Assembly (NCBI GenBank): GCA_023150615.1
Contig: JAKLKO010000008.1
Location: 101,702 to 165,701 of the forward strand
Source: Phycisphaerae bacterium
Lineage (GTDB): Bacteria > Planctomycetota > Phycisphaerae > UBA1845 > UTPLA1
Reading direction: 5' to 3'
Length of the DNA stretch: 64,000 nt
A program made the translations under genes and the position numbers. Each line of letters opens with the position of its first letter. Position 1 is the first letter of the stretch. The notes under the pieces were generated by a model that worked only from the letters and a program-made list of their open reading frames with translations, ran no database searches and had not been told where the DNA came from. Positions 9,293 to 20,600 of the stretch are shown in pieces.

Positions 9293-10576
9293 ATGAGCGC
9301 GCCCGTCCGCAGGACTGTCGCCGCCGCCGTGCTCCTCACCCTCATCCTGTCCGCCGGGGCATCCGCGCAGCGGAACGACCTTTCCGTCGGATACGGCGGG
9401 ATGCAACTCATCCAGACCAACTCCGGAGTCGGGAATATCAGTTCGCCGGGACAACTAAACCGCGACAGCCCCATCAATACCTTCGGCCGCGTGGGTGGTT
9501 CGTACACGTTTACGTTCGGCGGGACCCTTCAATCGGCAAGCGGCGGCGGCGGTGGATTCGACCGTCGCTCGGCCACTCCCCGACTGGGCGGTCTTGCCGG
9601 TGGGCTGGACAAACCCCGTCCCGGCGGGGCCGATAACCGTCTCGGCGACGCGCCGGCCTTCGGCACGACGACCGGATTCCGACAAAGCGCTGGATTCGGC
9701 GGAATCGAGCGCAATAACGTGCCGCGCTTCGGGACACCCACGTTCGGATTGAACCAGATGCCGCTGGGCGCCCGCCTCGGCCGGGGAACGACCGCCGATC
9801 TGGGGCTGGCGAACGCGTTCCGCGCGAACCCCGCGTCGACGCTTCCATCGAACGGGAAGGGCCTTTCGCCGCGGTTCATGCTCGATCGGCAACTGCTCAC
9901 CTCCGCGCGATCGCCCCTCGCCCGGGCCGCGGTCGGCCCCGCGCGCGATGAGTTCACCATTGCCGCCGATGCGGCCGCAAAGCAGAGCACCGTGCCGGTC
10001 GCCGAGACGATCGCGCTACGCCCTCCGGACCCCGTGCTCGAATCCGGCATGGATGAACTGTCGCCCGGGGAGCGCATGCGGGAACGCGTGCGGCGGACCA
10101 CGGCGTTCGCGATCCAGCGCGGCGACGAACTATTCAAGGCCGGACGCCTCCAGGAGGCGAAGGCGAGCTACGAACTGGCCAAAGGCCTGCGAAGCGACGA
10201 CCCGACCGCGGACGTGCGCCTCTTTCTCGTCTCGTCGTTCCTGTTCGAGCACAATGAGGCGACGGTCTCGCTGAAGTTCGCGATCGCCAAGGCCGAGTCG
10301 CTCCAGCAGCTCCGCGTCGACGTCGAGTCGGTGCTGCCCACGAAGGAAGACCTGAACATCTTCGTCCGCAGCCTCGCCGAGCGCGCCGGCCGAAGTGACG
10401 TCGGCACGGCGCTCCAGATCAAGTACGCTTTTCTGGCCTGGCTCGCGGACGATCCGATCTCGGCGCGGCGCGTCACGGCCCTGGCCGCCGAGTCCAAGGA
10501 CAGCGGCCCGGAGATCCACAAGTTCCTCGCCTGGCTCGACGCGGAGGTGGGCGCCGCAGCGCCTGCGACGAAGTAA
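9293..10576 (+). CDS. Exported Gly-rich protein with TPR-like C-terminal region
   Basis: 427-residue exported protein, family not recognised. Residues 1-27 are a clear signal peptide (positively charged start, Ala/Val/Leu core, cleavage after ASA). Residues about 40-200 are low-complexity, rich in Gly, Arg, Pro, Phe and Thr. Residues about 262-345 form TPR-like helices (GDELFKAGRLQEAKASYELA), and the rest is helical. The architecture suggests a periplasmic or surface scaffold. ATG 9293 is preferred over an ATG seven codons upstream because it has GGAG at the right spacing and begins the signal peptide. It has its own near-consensus promoter. An 82-base gap separates it from the polysaccharide dehydratase gene downstream, so read-through into that cassette is possible. 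Confidence 0.75.
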   Translation: MSAPVRRTVAAAVLLTLILSAGASAQRNDLSVGYGGMQLIQTNSGVGNISSPGQLNRDSPINTFGRVGGSYTFTFGGTLQSASGGGGGFDRRSATPRLGGLAGGLDKPRPGGADNRLGDAPAFGTTTGFRQSAGFGGIERNNVPRFGTPTFGLNQMPLGARLGRGTTADLGLANAFRANPASTLPSNGKGLSPRFMLDRQLLTSARSPLARAAVGPARDEFTIAADAAAKQSTVPVAETIALRPPDPVLESGMDELSPGERMRERVRRTTAFAIQRGDELFKAGRLQEAKASYELAKGLRSDDPTADVRLFLVSSFLFEHNEATVSLKFAIAKAESLQQLRVDVESVLPTKEDLNIFVRSLAERAGRSDVGTALQIKYAFLAWLADDPISARRVTALAAESKDSGPEIHKFLAWLDAEVGAAAPATK

Positions 10577-10658
10577 CTGCGACGGGCCCGCCGACGTCTT
10601 GTCCAGGCCGGCGCCGGACCGGAGTCCGTCGAGACCGGGTCGATGACGCGAGAGATTC

Positions 10659-12677
<2,019 letters not shown>

Positions 12678-12689
12678 TCCCCGCGTGCC

Positions 12690-13991
12690 ATGTCCGTCCA
12701 GCCGATGACGCACGACCCGCCTTCGACTTCAGTCACGCCGCCGCGCCGCCGGACCTCGCGCCGCAAGCTCGCCGCGGCGCTGCTGCTGAGCGTCGCGCTC
12801 TCCCTGGCCGGAGCGGAACTCTTCTTCCGCCTCGCCATGAACGTCACCAACGTGCCCTATTACTTCTGGGATCCCGTCATCGGCATCCGCCGCGCCCCGA
12901 ATCAGTCAGGCGCGTACACCTGGGGCGGACACGTCAACGGCCGCTTCCGCTTCAACGCGCAGGGCTGGAACCACTCGCGCGACTACGTCGTCGTCAAACC
13001 GCCGCACGGCCGGCGCGTTTGCCTCGTCGGCGACTCGTTCGTCGAGTCCCTCCAGGTCCAACCCGACGAGACGATGTACGCGCTTGCCGAGAAGGCGATG
13101 TCGCGGCCGGAGCGACCCGTCGAGTGGTATGCGTTCGGCTGCTCCGGATTCGGCGCAGCGCAGAACTACAACGTCATCCGGCACTACGCGCTCGATTATC
13201 AACCGGACGTCGTCGTGATGTTTTTCACCGAGAATGACGTGCACGACTGCTCGCCCTACATCACGAAATTGGAACCGTACGTCAGTTCATATGAACTCGA
13301 CGAACGCGACGAGCTTCGCCCGATTCTCAGCGGCGAGTACCGACCGGCGGCGTGGCGACGCATCGTGTCCCGATCCGCCCTCGTTCGCTTCGCATGGATC
13401 CATCTTCAGAACAAGATCGCCCGTTCGCGCGCACCCGCCGCCGAGGCCGCACTGATCTTGCGCGAAGGCGCGCAGACGCTCCCGTCGAGCAGCCGCGAGA
13501 AAACCGACGCCCGAGAGCGATCCTGGCGGCTCATCGAAAAGCTCCTGACGGCCGCTCGCGATGAATGCCGGCGCCAAGGCGCGACCTTCGCCGTCGTCTT
13601 CCGCGGATGCCGAACGCAACTGCGGGCCGACTTCGAGCACCGGCCCTACGTACCGATGCCGCGGTCGGAAGACCCGTGGTGCCTCGGTGCCCGCGTCGGC
13701 GAGATGGGCCGAGAATTCATCGGTCCCATCTGCGGCCGACTCGGCATCCCCTACCTCGACCTGACCGACGCCCTCATGCAGGAGGCCCGCCAGACCGGCC
13801 GACGCCACGATTTCGAGGGCGATGCCCACTTTAGTCCGACCGGCCATGCCGCCGCGGCGAAGGCCATGGCGGCGTGGATTGAGCCAATGCTGCGATCGGA
13901 CGCGGCCGATAGGAATGACGCTGTTCAAGTTCGCGAGAATTCGGGCGCCCCGGAGGCTTCGGAGCCTTCGGCACAGGGCCGCCAGCGTTGA
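12690..13991 (+). CDS. Membrane-anchored SGNH/GDSL-type hydrolase
   Basis: 433 residues. A basic N-terminus and one membrane segment (about residues 27-46) anchor the chain with its catalytic part outside. Block I of the SGNH fold is V-G-D-S-F at residues 113-117, with S116 as candidate nucleophile. The C-terminal block is D-A-H-F-S-P-T-G-H, giving the Asp/His of the triad. A middle motif, FFTENDVHD, fits block III (Asn). Such proteins usually remove or transfer O-acetyl or other acyl groups on surface glycans. The gene begins 13 bases after the dehydratase stop, and a hairpin terminator candidate follows it, then the carbamoyltransferase. Similar hydrolases often sit beside NodU-type carbamoyltransferases. 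The substrate is unknown. Confidence 0.8.
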   Translation: MSVQPMTHDPPSTSVTPPRRRTSRRKLAAALLLSVALSLAGAELFFRLAMNVTNVPYYFWDPVIGIRRAPNQSGAYTWGGHVNGRFRFNAQGWNHSRDYVVVKPPHGRRVCLVGDSFVESLQVQPDETMYALAEKAMSRPERPVEWYAFGCSGFGAAQNYNVIRHYALDYQPDVVVMFFTENDVHDCSPYITKLEPYVSSYELDERDELRPILSGEYRPAAWRRIVSRSALVRFAWIHLQNKIARSRAPAAEAALILREGAQTLPSSSREKTDARERSWRLIEKLLTAARDECRRQGATFAVVFRGCRTQLRADFEHRPYVPMPRSEDPWCLGARVGEMGREFIGPICGRLGIPYLDLTDALMQEARQTGRRHDFEGDAHFSPTGHAAAAKAMAAWIEPMLRSDAADRNDAVQVRENSGAPEASEPSAQGRQR

Positions 13992-13992
13992 C

Positions 13993-14028
13993 ACGGCCCC
14001 TGTGAAATCCTAGGATTCCGGCCGTTTT
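13993..14028 (+). terminator. Hairpin after the SGNH hydrolase gene
   Basis: ACGGCC (13993-13998) can pair with GGCCGT (14020-14025), enclosing the perfect palindrome AATCCTAGGATT (14006-14017), followed by TTTT. It may end transcription from the upstream genes or be partial, since the carbamoyltransferase starts about 50 bases on in the same direction. Confidence 0.45.
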
Positions 14029-14077
14029 CCGCTCGGGTTGTGCCGATCACGCTGCCGGAACGAGTGACCAGAACGCC

Positions 14078-15919
14078 ATGAACATCCTCGGTATCTCAGC
14101 CTTCTACCACGACAGCGCGTGCTGCCTCGTCCGCGATGGCAGGATCGTCGCCGCTGCGCAGGAAGAGCGATTCACGCGAAAGAAGCACGACTATCGCTTC
14201 CCGGCCCGCGCGCTGGAGTACTGCCTCAAGGAAGCCGGCATCACGCCCGCGGAACTTGACCACGTCGCGTTCTACGACAAGCCGCTGCTGAAGTTCGAGC
14301 GCCTGCTGGAGACGTACATCGCCTACGCCCCGGTCGGCTTCAAGTCCTTCCTCGCCGGCATGCCGCTTTGGCTGCGACAGAAGCTGCACCTGCCGCGCGA
14401 GATGGACCGGCATCTCCAGCATCAGTACAAGGGCCGCTACATCTTCTGCGACCACCACGAGTCCCACGCCGCCTCCGCGTTCTATCCCTCCCCGTTCCAG
14501 GAGGCCGCGATCCTCACGCTCGACGGCGTCGGCGAGTGGTCCACGACGACGTACGGCGTCGGCCGTGGAAACCGGATCGAGCTGTCGCACGAAATCCGCT
14601 TTCCCCACTCGATCGGTCTGCTCTACTCGGCCTTCACCTACTTCACCGGCTTCAAGGTCAACTCGGGCGAATACAAGCTCATGGGCCTGGCGCCCTACGG
14701 AGAGCCGCGCTACAAGGACGTCATCCTCAAGCACCTGATCGACGTCAAGGCAGACGGTTCCTTCCGCATGAACATGGACTACTTCAACTACTGCCAGGGC
14801 CTGACCATGACGAACACGCGCTTCGACGCACTGTTCGACGGCCCGCCCCGGTCGCCGGAGTCCCGCCTCACACAGCGCGAAATGGACATCGCCGCCTCGA
14901 TACAGGCCGTGACCGAGGAGGTCATGATCCGCTGCGCCCGCCACGTGCGCAAGGAGACCGGCATGCGCAACCTCGTGCTCGCCGGCGGCGTCGCCCTCAA
15001 CTGCGTCGGGAACGGCCGCATCCTCTCCGAGGGCATCTTCGACAACCTGTTCATCCAGCCGGCTGCCGGCGACGCGGGCGGATCGCTTGGCGCCGCGCTG
15101 TTCGTCTGGCACCAGCTCCTCGACAAGCCGCGGGACGCCGATGGCGTCCGGGACTCGATGGGTGGCGCGCTGCTCGGACCGCGGTACAGCAACTCCGAAA
15201 TCCGCGCGTTTCTCGACTCGGCCGGCGCCAAGTACCACTACTACGAGAACGAGGACGAGCTTTGCGACGTCGTCGCCCGGCAGGTGGCGTCGGAAAAGGT
15301 CATCGGATTGCTTCAGGACCGCATGGAATTCGGACCGCGAGCCTTGGGCTCGCGCTCGATCATCGGCGACGCCCGATCGACCAAGATGCAGTCGGTGATG
15401 AACCTCAAGATCAAGTTCCGCGAGTCGTTTCGGCCCTTCGCGCCCATCGTCATGCGCGAGCACGTCTCCGACTGGTTCGAGATGCGCCCCAACGAGGACA
15501 GCCCCTACATGCTCCTCGTCGCCGACGTGAAGAAGGAACACTGGATCCCGCTCGACGGCCAGCTCAAAGGCCTCGACGGCGTCGACCGGCTGCTCAAGGT
15601 CGTGCGTTCGACCGTCCCGGCCATCACGCACGTGGACTACTCGGCCCGCGTGCAAACGGTCGATCCCTCGCGCCACCCGCGGCTCTACAAGCTGATGCAG
15701 AAGTTCAAGGCGCTGACCGGATGTCCGGTCATGATCAACACGAGCTTCAACGTCCGCAGCGAGCCGATCGTCTGCTCACCCGAGCACGCCTACCGCTGCT
15801 TCATGAACACCAACATGGACGTGCTCGTCCTCGAAAACTGCGTGCTTTACAAGGAAGAACAACCCAAGGCCAAACAGCACGAGATCGACGAATATCTCGC
15901 GCAGTTCGATCTGGACTAA
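14078..15919 (+). CDS. NodU/CmcH/SxtI-family O-carbamoyltransferase
   Basis: 613-residue carbamoyltransferase that uses carbamoyl phosphate and ATP, through a carbamoyl-adenylate, to carbamoylate a hydroxyl group. The N-terminal TsaD-like domain starts with ISAFYHDSAC and EERFTRKKHD, and has the metal-binding D-H-H-E-S-H-A-A-S-A motif and the LAGGVALNC segment. The C-terminal Carbam_trans_C domain includes MEFGPRALGSRSI and FRESFRPFAPIV. Length is normal for the family. Family members act on Nod factors, antibiotics, saxitoxin and surface glycans. Followed after six bases by an SxtJ-like gene and then a DUF5989 gene, it recalls the sxtI-sxtJ-sxtK order of saxitoxin clusters. Here the neighbouring dehydratase and hydrolase make a sugar target more likely than a toxin. 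Confidence 0.92.
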   Translation: MNILGISAFYHDSACCLVRDGRIVAAAQEERFTRKKHDYRFPARALEYCLKEAGITPAELDHVAFYDKPLLKFERLLETYIAYAPVGFKSFLAGMPLWLRQKLHLPREMDRHLQHQYKGRYIFCDHHESHAASAFYPSPFQEAAILTLDGVGEWSTTTYGVGRGNRIELSHEIRFPHSIGLLYSAFTYFTGFKVNSGEYKLMGLAPYGEPRYKDVILKHLIDVKADGSFRMNMDYFNYCQGLTMTNTRFDALFDGPPRSPESRLTQREMDIAASIQAVTEEVMIRCARHVRKETGMRNLVLAGGVALNCVGNGRILSEGIFDNLFIQPAAGDAGGSLGAALFVWHQLLDKPRDADGVRDSMGGALLGPRYSNSEIRAFLDSAGAKYHYYENEDELCDVVARQVASEKVIGLLQDRMEFGPRALGSRSIIGDARSTKMQSVMNLKIKFRESFRPFAPIVMREHVSDWFEMRPNEDSPYMLLVADVKKEHWIPLDGQLKGLDGVDRLLKVVRSTVPAITHVDYSARVQTVDPSRHPRLYKLMQKFKALTGCPVMINTSFNVRSEPIVCSPEHAYRCFMNTNMDVLVLENCVLYKEEQPKAKQHEIDEYLAQFDLD

Positions 15920-15925
15920 CGCCGC

Positions 15926-16372
15926 ATGTCGATGATCCAAGTCAACTGGAATCCGGACCGCAACCAGCTCAAGGGCTTCGGCCTGATCAGCGTCGTCGCG
16001 TTCGCCGCCATCGGCGCCTGGATCTGGTTCCGGCATTCCATCTTCAGCATCGACCTCCACCCGATGACGGCCGCCCGCACCGCGTACCTGCTCTGGGGCG
16101 TCGCGCTGCTCTGTCTGGTCCTCCGTGCTGCCGCGCCCGTCGCGCTCCGGCCGCTCTACCTCCTGCTGACCGCGATCTCCCTGCCGATCGGCTTCGTGCT
16201 CTCGCACGTGCTGATGGCCCTGATCTTCTACGGACTGTTCACGCCGGTCGGCCTGTTCTTCCGCCTGATCGGCCGAGACGCGCTGCACCGGCAGATCGAG
16301 CCGACGGCGGCGACCTACTGGGTTCGGCGCGTGCCGATCACCGACGTCAAGCGGTACTTCCGGCAGTTCTGA
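15926..16372 (+). CDS. SxtJ-like membrane protein
   Basis: 148-residue integral membrane protein resembling the SxtJ family. It has three or four hydrophobic segments at about residues 20-38, 52-72, 75-92 and 95-117, and a basic C-terminal tail. No catalytic motif is visible. It begins six bases after the carbamoyltransferase stop and ends 15 bases before the DUF5989 gene, so all three are almost certainly translated from one message. SxtJ-type proteins are known mainly by their linkage to NodU-type carbamoyltransferases and have no established activity. A role in tethering the cytoplasmic carbamoyltransferase to the membrane site of glycan assembly is an inference from this context. Confidence 0.78.
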   Translation: MSMIQVNWNPDRNQLKGFGLISVVAFAAIGAWIWFRHSIFSIDLHPMTAARTAYLLWGVALLCLVLRAAAPVALRPLYLLLTAISLPIGFVLSHVLMALIFYGLFTPVGLFFRLIGRDALHRQIEPTAATYWVRRVPITDVKRYFRQF

Positions 16373-16387
16373 TTCGAGGACGCTCCC

Positions 16388-16591
16388 ATGACGAACGACC
16401 CCCGATCCAGCAATGAATTTCAGCAGCACGCGCAGGCGGCGCGGACCGGCCTCGTGGCCGAGTTCATCGACTTCCTCAAGCACAACAAGAAGTGGTGGCT
16501 GCTGCCGATCGTCGTCGTCATGCTGCTCGTCGGCGCGCTGGTGATCCTCGGCGGCACGTCCGCCGCGCCGTTCATCTACACCCTGTTCTGA
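16388..16591 (+). CDS. DUF5989 single-pass mini-protein
   Basis: 67-residue protein with one membrane span (WWLLPIVVVMLLVGALVIL, about residues 37-55). A polar N-terminal part (residues 1-36) is followed by the characteristic LVAEFIDFLKHNKKWWLLP run, and it ends APFIYTLF. This pattern fits DUF5989 proteins, which I recall as the SxtK-like partners of carbamoyltransferase/SxtJ pairs. ATG 16388 stands 15 bases after the SxtJ-like stop, with GAGGA at 16375-16379 as ribosome binding site. Function is unknown; a small membrane subunit of a carbamoyltransferase complex is the simplest idea. Confidence 0.78.
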   Translation: MTNDPRSSNEFQQHAQAARTGLVAEFIDFLKHNKKWWLLPIVVVMLLVGALVILGGTSAAPFIYTLF

Positions 16592-16643
16592 TCGAGCACG
16601 CGACGACGGCCGAAACGAAAGCGATCGCGCAGGATTCCCGCAC

Positions 16644-17636
16644 ATGCACCGCTGGCTGATGCCGATGCTGCGATGTCCGACGCATCGCCGCGGACTGGAC
16701 CTGTGCGACGAGCGCGTCGAGAACGACGTCATCGTCGCCGGAACGCTGCAGTGCCCCGACGGCTGCCGCTTCCCCATCCGCGACGCGATCCCGGACTTCG
16801 TGCCCGGCGACCAGTACGTCGAGAGCTTCTCCACCCAGCGCCGGCTCCTCAAGCGCAGCTTCGATGGTTACGTCGGCGGCCACAGCGGGGACGACCTGGC
16901 GCATCGCTCGCGCATCCCGCCGGAGGAATTCGCCCGCGGCGTCACACTCGATGCCGGCTGCGGCTACGGACGGTACTGCCGCTTTGTGCTCAACGCCGGC
17001 GGGACGGTCGTCGGCGTCGATCTGAGCATGACATCGCTGCGCCTGGTCCGCGAGCTGCTCGGCGATCATCCCCGGCTTGCGCTCGTGCACGGCAATCTCT
17101 ACGAACTGCCGTTCGCCGACGGCGCGTTCGACCGCGTCATCTCCATCGGCGTCCTGCACCACACGCCGTCGACGCGCGAGGGCTTCCGCCGAATCAACCG
17201 CTTCGTCAAGCCCGGCGGCAAGTGCTGCATTTTCGTCTATGAGCGCTACTCGCTGATGCGCAAGATGGTCGATGTGCATCGCCACTGGACGACGCGAATC
17301 CCCGAAGGCCTGCTCATCATCCTGCTCAGCCTCAACCAGATCCTATTCCACTGGCTGAGGAAGATCCCCGGCATCGGACGCGTCGTCTATGCGCTGTTCC
17401 CCTGCGACATCGGCAAGCCGCGATGGCGGCAGCGCATCACCATGGACTTCGACGCGTATTCCCCCACCTATGCCTACAGCCACTCGCACGACGAAGTCTA
17501 CGACTGGTTCGTCGAGGACGGCTTCACCGACGTCCGGCTGGGACGCGCCCCCATCTGGGTGGTCGGAACGCGTGCAACCCCGGCCCCCGCATCAGTCGAA
17601 CGCTCAACGCCGCAGCGCGAGCCGGCCGCGGTCTGA
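16644..17636 (+). CDS. Class I SAM-dependent methyltransferase with Trm112-like N-terminus
   Basis: 330-residue methyltransferase. The N-terminal 50 residues resemble a Trm112-type zinc segment (LRCPTHRRGLDLC and LQCPDGCRFPI). The Rossmann core has motif I L-D-A-G-C-G-Y-G-R near residues 100-108, the acidic end of strand 2 (GVDLS), and motif IV FDRVISIGVLHHTPS. A Trp/Pro/Tyr-rich region with a hydrophobic stretch (LLIILLSLNQILFHWL) follows. It is 52 bases downstream of the DUF5989 gene, so it probably belongs to the carbamoyltransferase cassette and methylates a sugar or lipid-linked intermediate, but the acceptor cannot be seen. Its stop is nine bases from the stop of the convergent smc gene. 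Confidence 0.83.
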   Translation: MHRWLMPMLRCPTHRRGLDLCDERVENDVIVAGTLQCPDGCRFPIRDAIPDFVPGDQYVESFSTQRRLLKRSFDGYVGGHSGDDLAHRSRIPPEEFARGVTLDAGCGYGRYCRFVLNAGGTVVGVDLSMTSLRLVRELLGDHPRLALVHGNLYELPFADGAFDRVISIGVLHHTPSTREGFRRINRFVKPGGKCCIFVYERYSLMRKMVDVHRHWTTRIPEGLLIILLSLNQILFHWLRKIPGIGRVVYALFPCDIGKPRWRQRITMDFDAYSPTYAYSHSHDEVYDWFVEDGFTDVRLGRAPIWVVGTRATPAPASVERSTPQREPAAV

Positions 17637-17645
17637 CCCGGACCG

Positions 17646-20600
17646 TTACGCGACGGCCGTCTGCGCCCCGCGATCCTGCTCGAACTTCACGCTCACGCGC
17701 TTGCTGACGCCCGCTTCCTGCATCGTCACGCCGTAGAGCCGGTCCGCGATGCTCATCGTGCGCTTGCTGTGCGTGATGATGATGAACTGCGTGTCGCGCA
17801 CAAACTCCTGGATGACGTGGTTGAAACGCAGGTTGTTCGCCTCGTCCAGCGCGGCATCGACCTCGTCCAGCAGCGCAAACGGCGACGGACACGTCTTGAA
17901 GACCGCCAGCAGCAGCGCGATGGCCGTCATCGTCTTTTCGCCGCCCGACAGCAGCGACATGCTCTGAAGCTCCTTGCCCGGCGGACGGACCATGATCTCG
18001 ATTCCGGACTCGAGCAGGTCGGCCGGATTCTCCAGCGAGATCTCGGCCTTGCCGCCGCCGAACAGCTTCTTGAACAGCGCGCTGAAGTGCTCGCGGATCG
18101 TCGCGAAGGTCCGCTCGAAGCGCTCGACCGACTCGGCGTTCAGCCGCTCGATCAGTTCCTGGAGCTGCTTCTCGCTCTCTCGGAGATCATCACGCTGCTG
18201 CACGAGAAAGCCCAGTCGCTTCTCGACGTCATCCTGCTCGCTGATGGCGTCAAGATTCACGTTCCCGAGCCGCTCGATCTTCTCCTTCAACTCGTTGATC
18301 CGCGACTGCACCGCGTCCCAGTCGATCTCGTCCGGGACGTAGCCCTCGTACTGCGCCTCCAGATCGACCGACAACTCGTCCCTCACCCGCGCCACGAGGT
18401 CGTCGATCCGCACGCGGACCTCGCCCAGTTGCACCTGCTCCGCGTGATGCTGCGCCTCGATCTCCTCCAGCTCGCGCCGCAATCGGCGCAGCTCCGACGC
18501 GCATTCGTCCGCCTCGCGCCGCACTTCCTCGCGCCGCTGACGCGCAGCCGCCCCGCGCGCCGATACCTCGTCGCGCACGCGCGTCACGTCCGCCCGCTGT
18601 TGCTCCGCCTCGGCCGCCGCGCGACGCGATTGCTCGATCCGCAGCGCCGCCTGTTCCACGTCGTGCCGCGCCGCGCCGCGCTCCGACTCGATCGCCGCCA
18701 GCGCCGACTGCGCCTCGCGCCGCGACTCCGACACGCCCGACCGCCGCTGCGTCAACTCGCCCGACTGCACCCGCGCCTGCGTCAGCTCCTCCGCCAGCGC
18801 CCCACGGCTCGCACGCAGCGATTCCTCCGCCGCCCGCAGTGCCGCCGCGCGCTGCTCAGCCGCCGAATGCTCCGCCTCCACCGTCGACAGCGACTGCCGC
18901 GCCGCCGCCTCGCGCTGCCGAGACTCGGCGACGAGCCGCTCCAGACCGCCCAGGTCCTGTTCAATCAGCGGCTGCTCCTCGGCAAGCTTGCGATCACTCT
19001 CGACCGTCGATGCCAGCGTCGCCTGCACCTCCGCACGCTGGGCCTGCGCCTCGGAGATCGACGCCCGGACCTCCGTCAACACATGATCGACGTGCTCCGC
19101 CTCGGTCTCCGTCCGACTGAGCCGTGCGCCGACGTCAACGATCCGCTCCGACAGCGCATCGAGTTGTGACCCGATCTCGCGCAGCTCGCTGCGGCGCGTG
19201 ATCAATCCACCCGCACTACCCGGCGGACCGGCCGCCACGCGACCGTCAGGCTCGATCAGCAGTCCGTCGCGCGTCACAAACCGCGCCTGCGCGCCGAACG
19301 TCGCCGCAAGCCGCCGCGCCGCGCCCGCGTCTTCCACCACGTACGTGCGGCCGAGCAGCCCGCGGACCAGCCGTTCGCAATCCTCCGGCACGCGGACCCA
19401 GTCCGTCAGCAGCGCAATCACGCCCTCCTGCGATCGCAGGTCCGGCCCGCCCATCACCGGCGGAACCGCGTCGAGGCAGAACGCCAGCATGCGCCCTTCG
19501 AGCGTTGCGAGCGCGGCCGTGTCGGCCAGCAGCGCATCGCGCGATGTCACGACGAGGTATTGCTGCAATTCGCCCAGCGCGGCCTCGACCACGGTCGCAT
19601 GCTCGACGTCGGCCTCGATCAGTTCGCCCAGCGGACCGCGGACGTAGCTGAACTCGCGCCCCGAGGAATCCGCCGCGCGCCGGCGAAGCACGTCGCGCGC
19701 CCCGGCCACGAGTCCCTCATGGCTGCGAACCAGCTCCTCCAGCGTCCGCCGACGGGATTCCAGCGCGCTGCGCTGCTCCTTCGCCGTCGCGAGCTGGTCC
19801 AGCAAATCGGCACGATGCCGCGCCAGTTCCCCCGCCTGGGCCCGCGCGCCGTCCATCCGCGCCTGCTGCGACGCGAGACGCTCATCCAGCTCGCGCCGCC
19901 GCTGCTCGAGCGATTCGACGCGCCGCGCCAGTTCGCCCCGCGCCGCGGCAATCTCCGTCTGTCGCGACGTCAATCGCCGCTGTTGCGCCGCGTGCCCTTC
20001 CTGCTGAATCGTCTGCGACTCGATCTCGTTCCGCAGGTGGCTGGTGCGACGCACGAGTTCGAGGATCGCCGCGTTCTCGCGATCCAGCCCCGCCGCCAGC
20101 GTCACGGCCTCGCCTGCGCACTGCTGCTCGCGCCGGCTGAGCGATTCGACGCGATCGCGCGCCGCCGCAATGTCCGCCTCGAGCCGCGCCAGTTCGTCAT
20201 CCAAAGTCCGCACGCGCGCCGCGGCCTCGGCCGCCTGCGCGTCGAGTGCCGCACCCCGCTGCTCCGCCCGGCGCAGCGCCTCGCTCTGCTCGATGATCCG
20301 CTGCTGCGCGGCCGCCAGCCGCTCCTCGTACGCCGTGATCTGCGACTGCGCCGTCAGGAGCTGCGCGTCGAATTCCGCGATCCGATCCTCCAGCTCCAGG
20401 CTCTCCACGTTCGCCCGGCTGATCCGCGCCTCCTGATCCGAGATCATCGTGCGCCGCTGCGTCGATTGATCGCTCAACTCCGCCACGCGACGCTCGCGCG
20501 CATCGCGGTCCGTTCGATAGTTGTGATACTCCGCCAACGCGTACGTGCTTCGAAGCTCGCGCAGCTCCTTCGTCAACGCCTGGTAGCTCCGCGCACGGCC

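Noticed and set aside
14368..16416. A 682-residue alternative frame over the carbamoyltransferase and SxtJ-like genes
   Set aside because: It is Arg/Pro/His-rich, has no motif, and overlaps three well-supported proteins.
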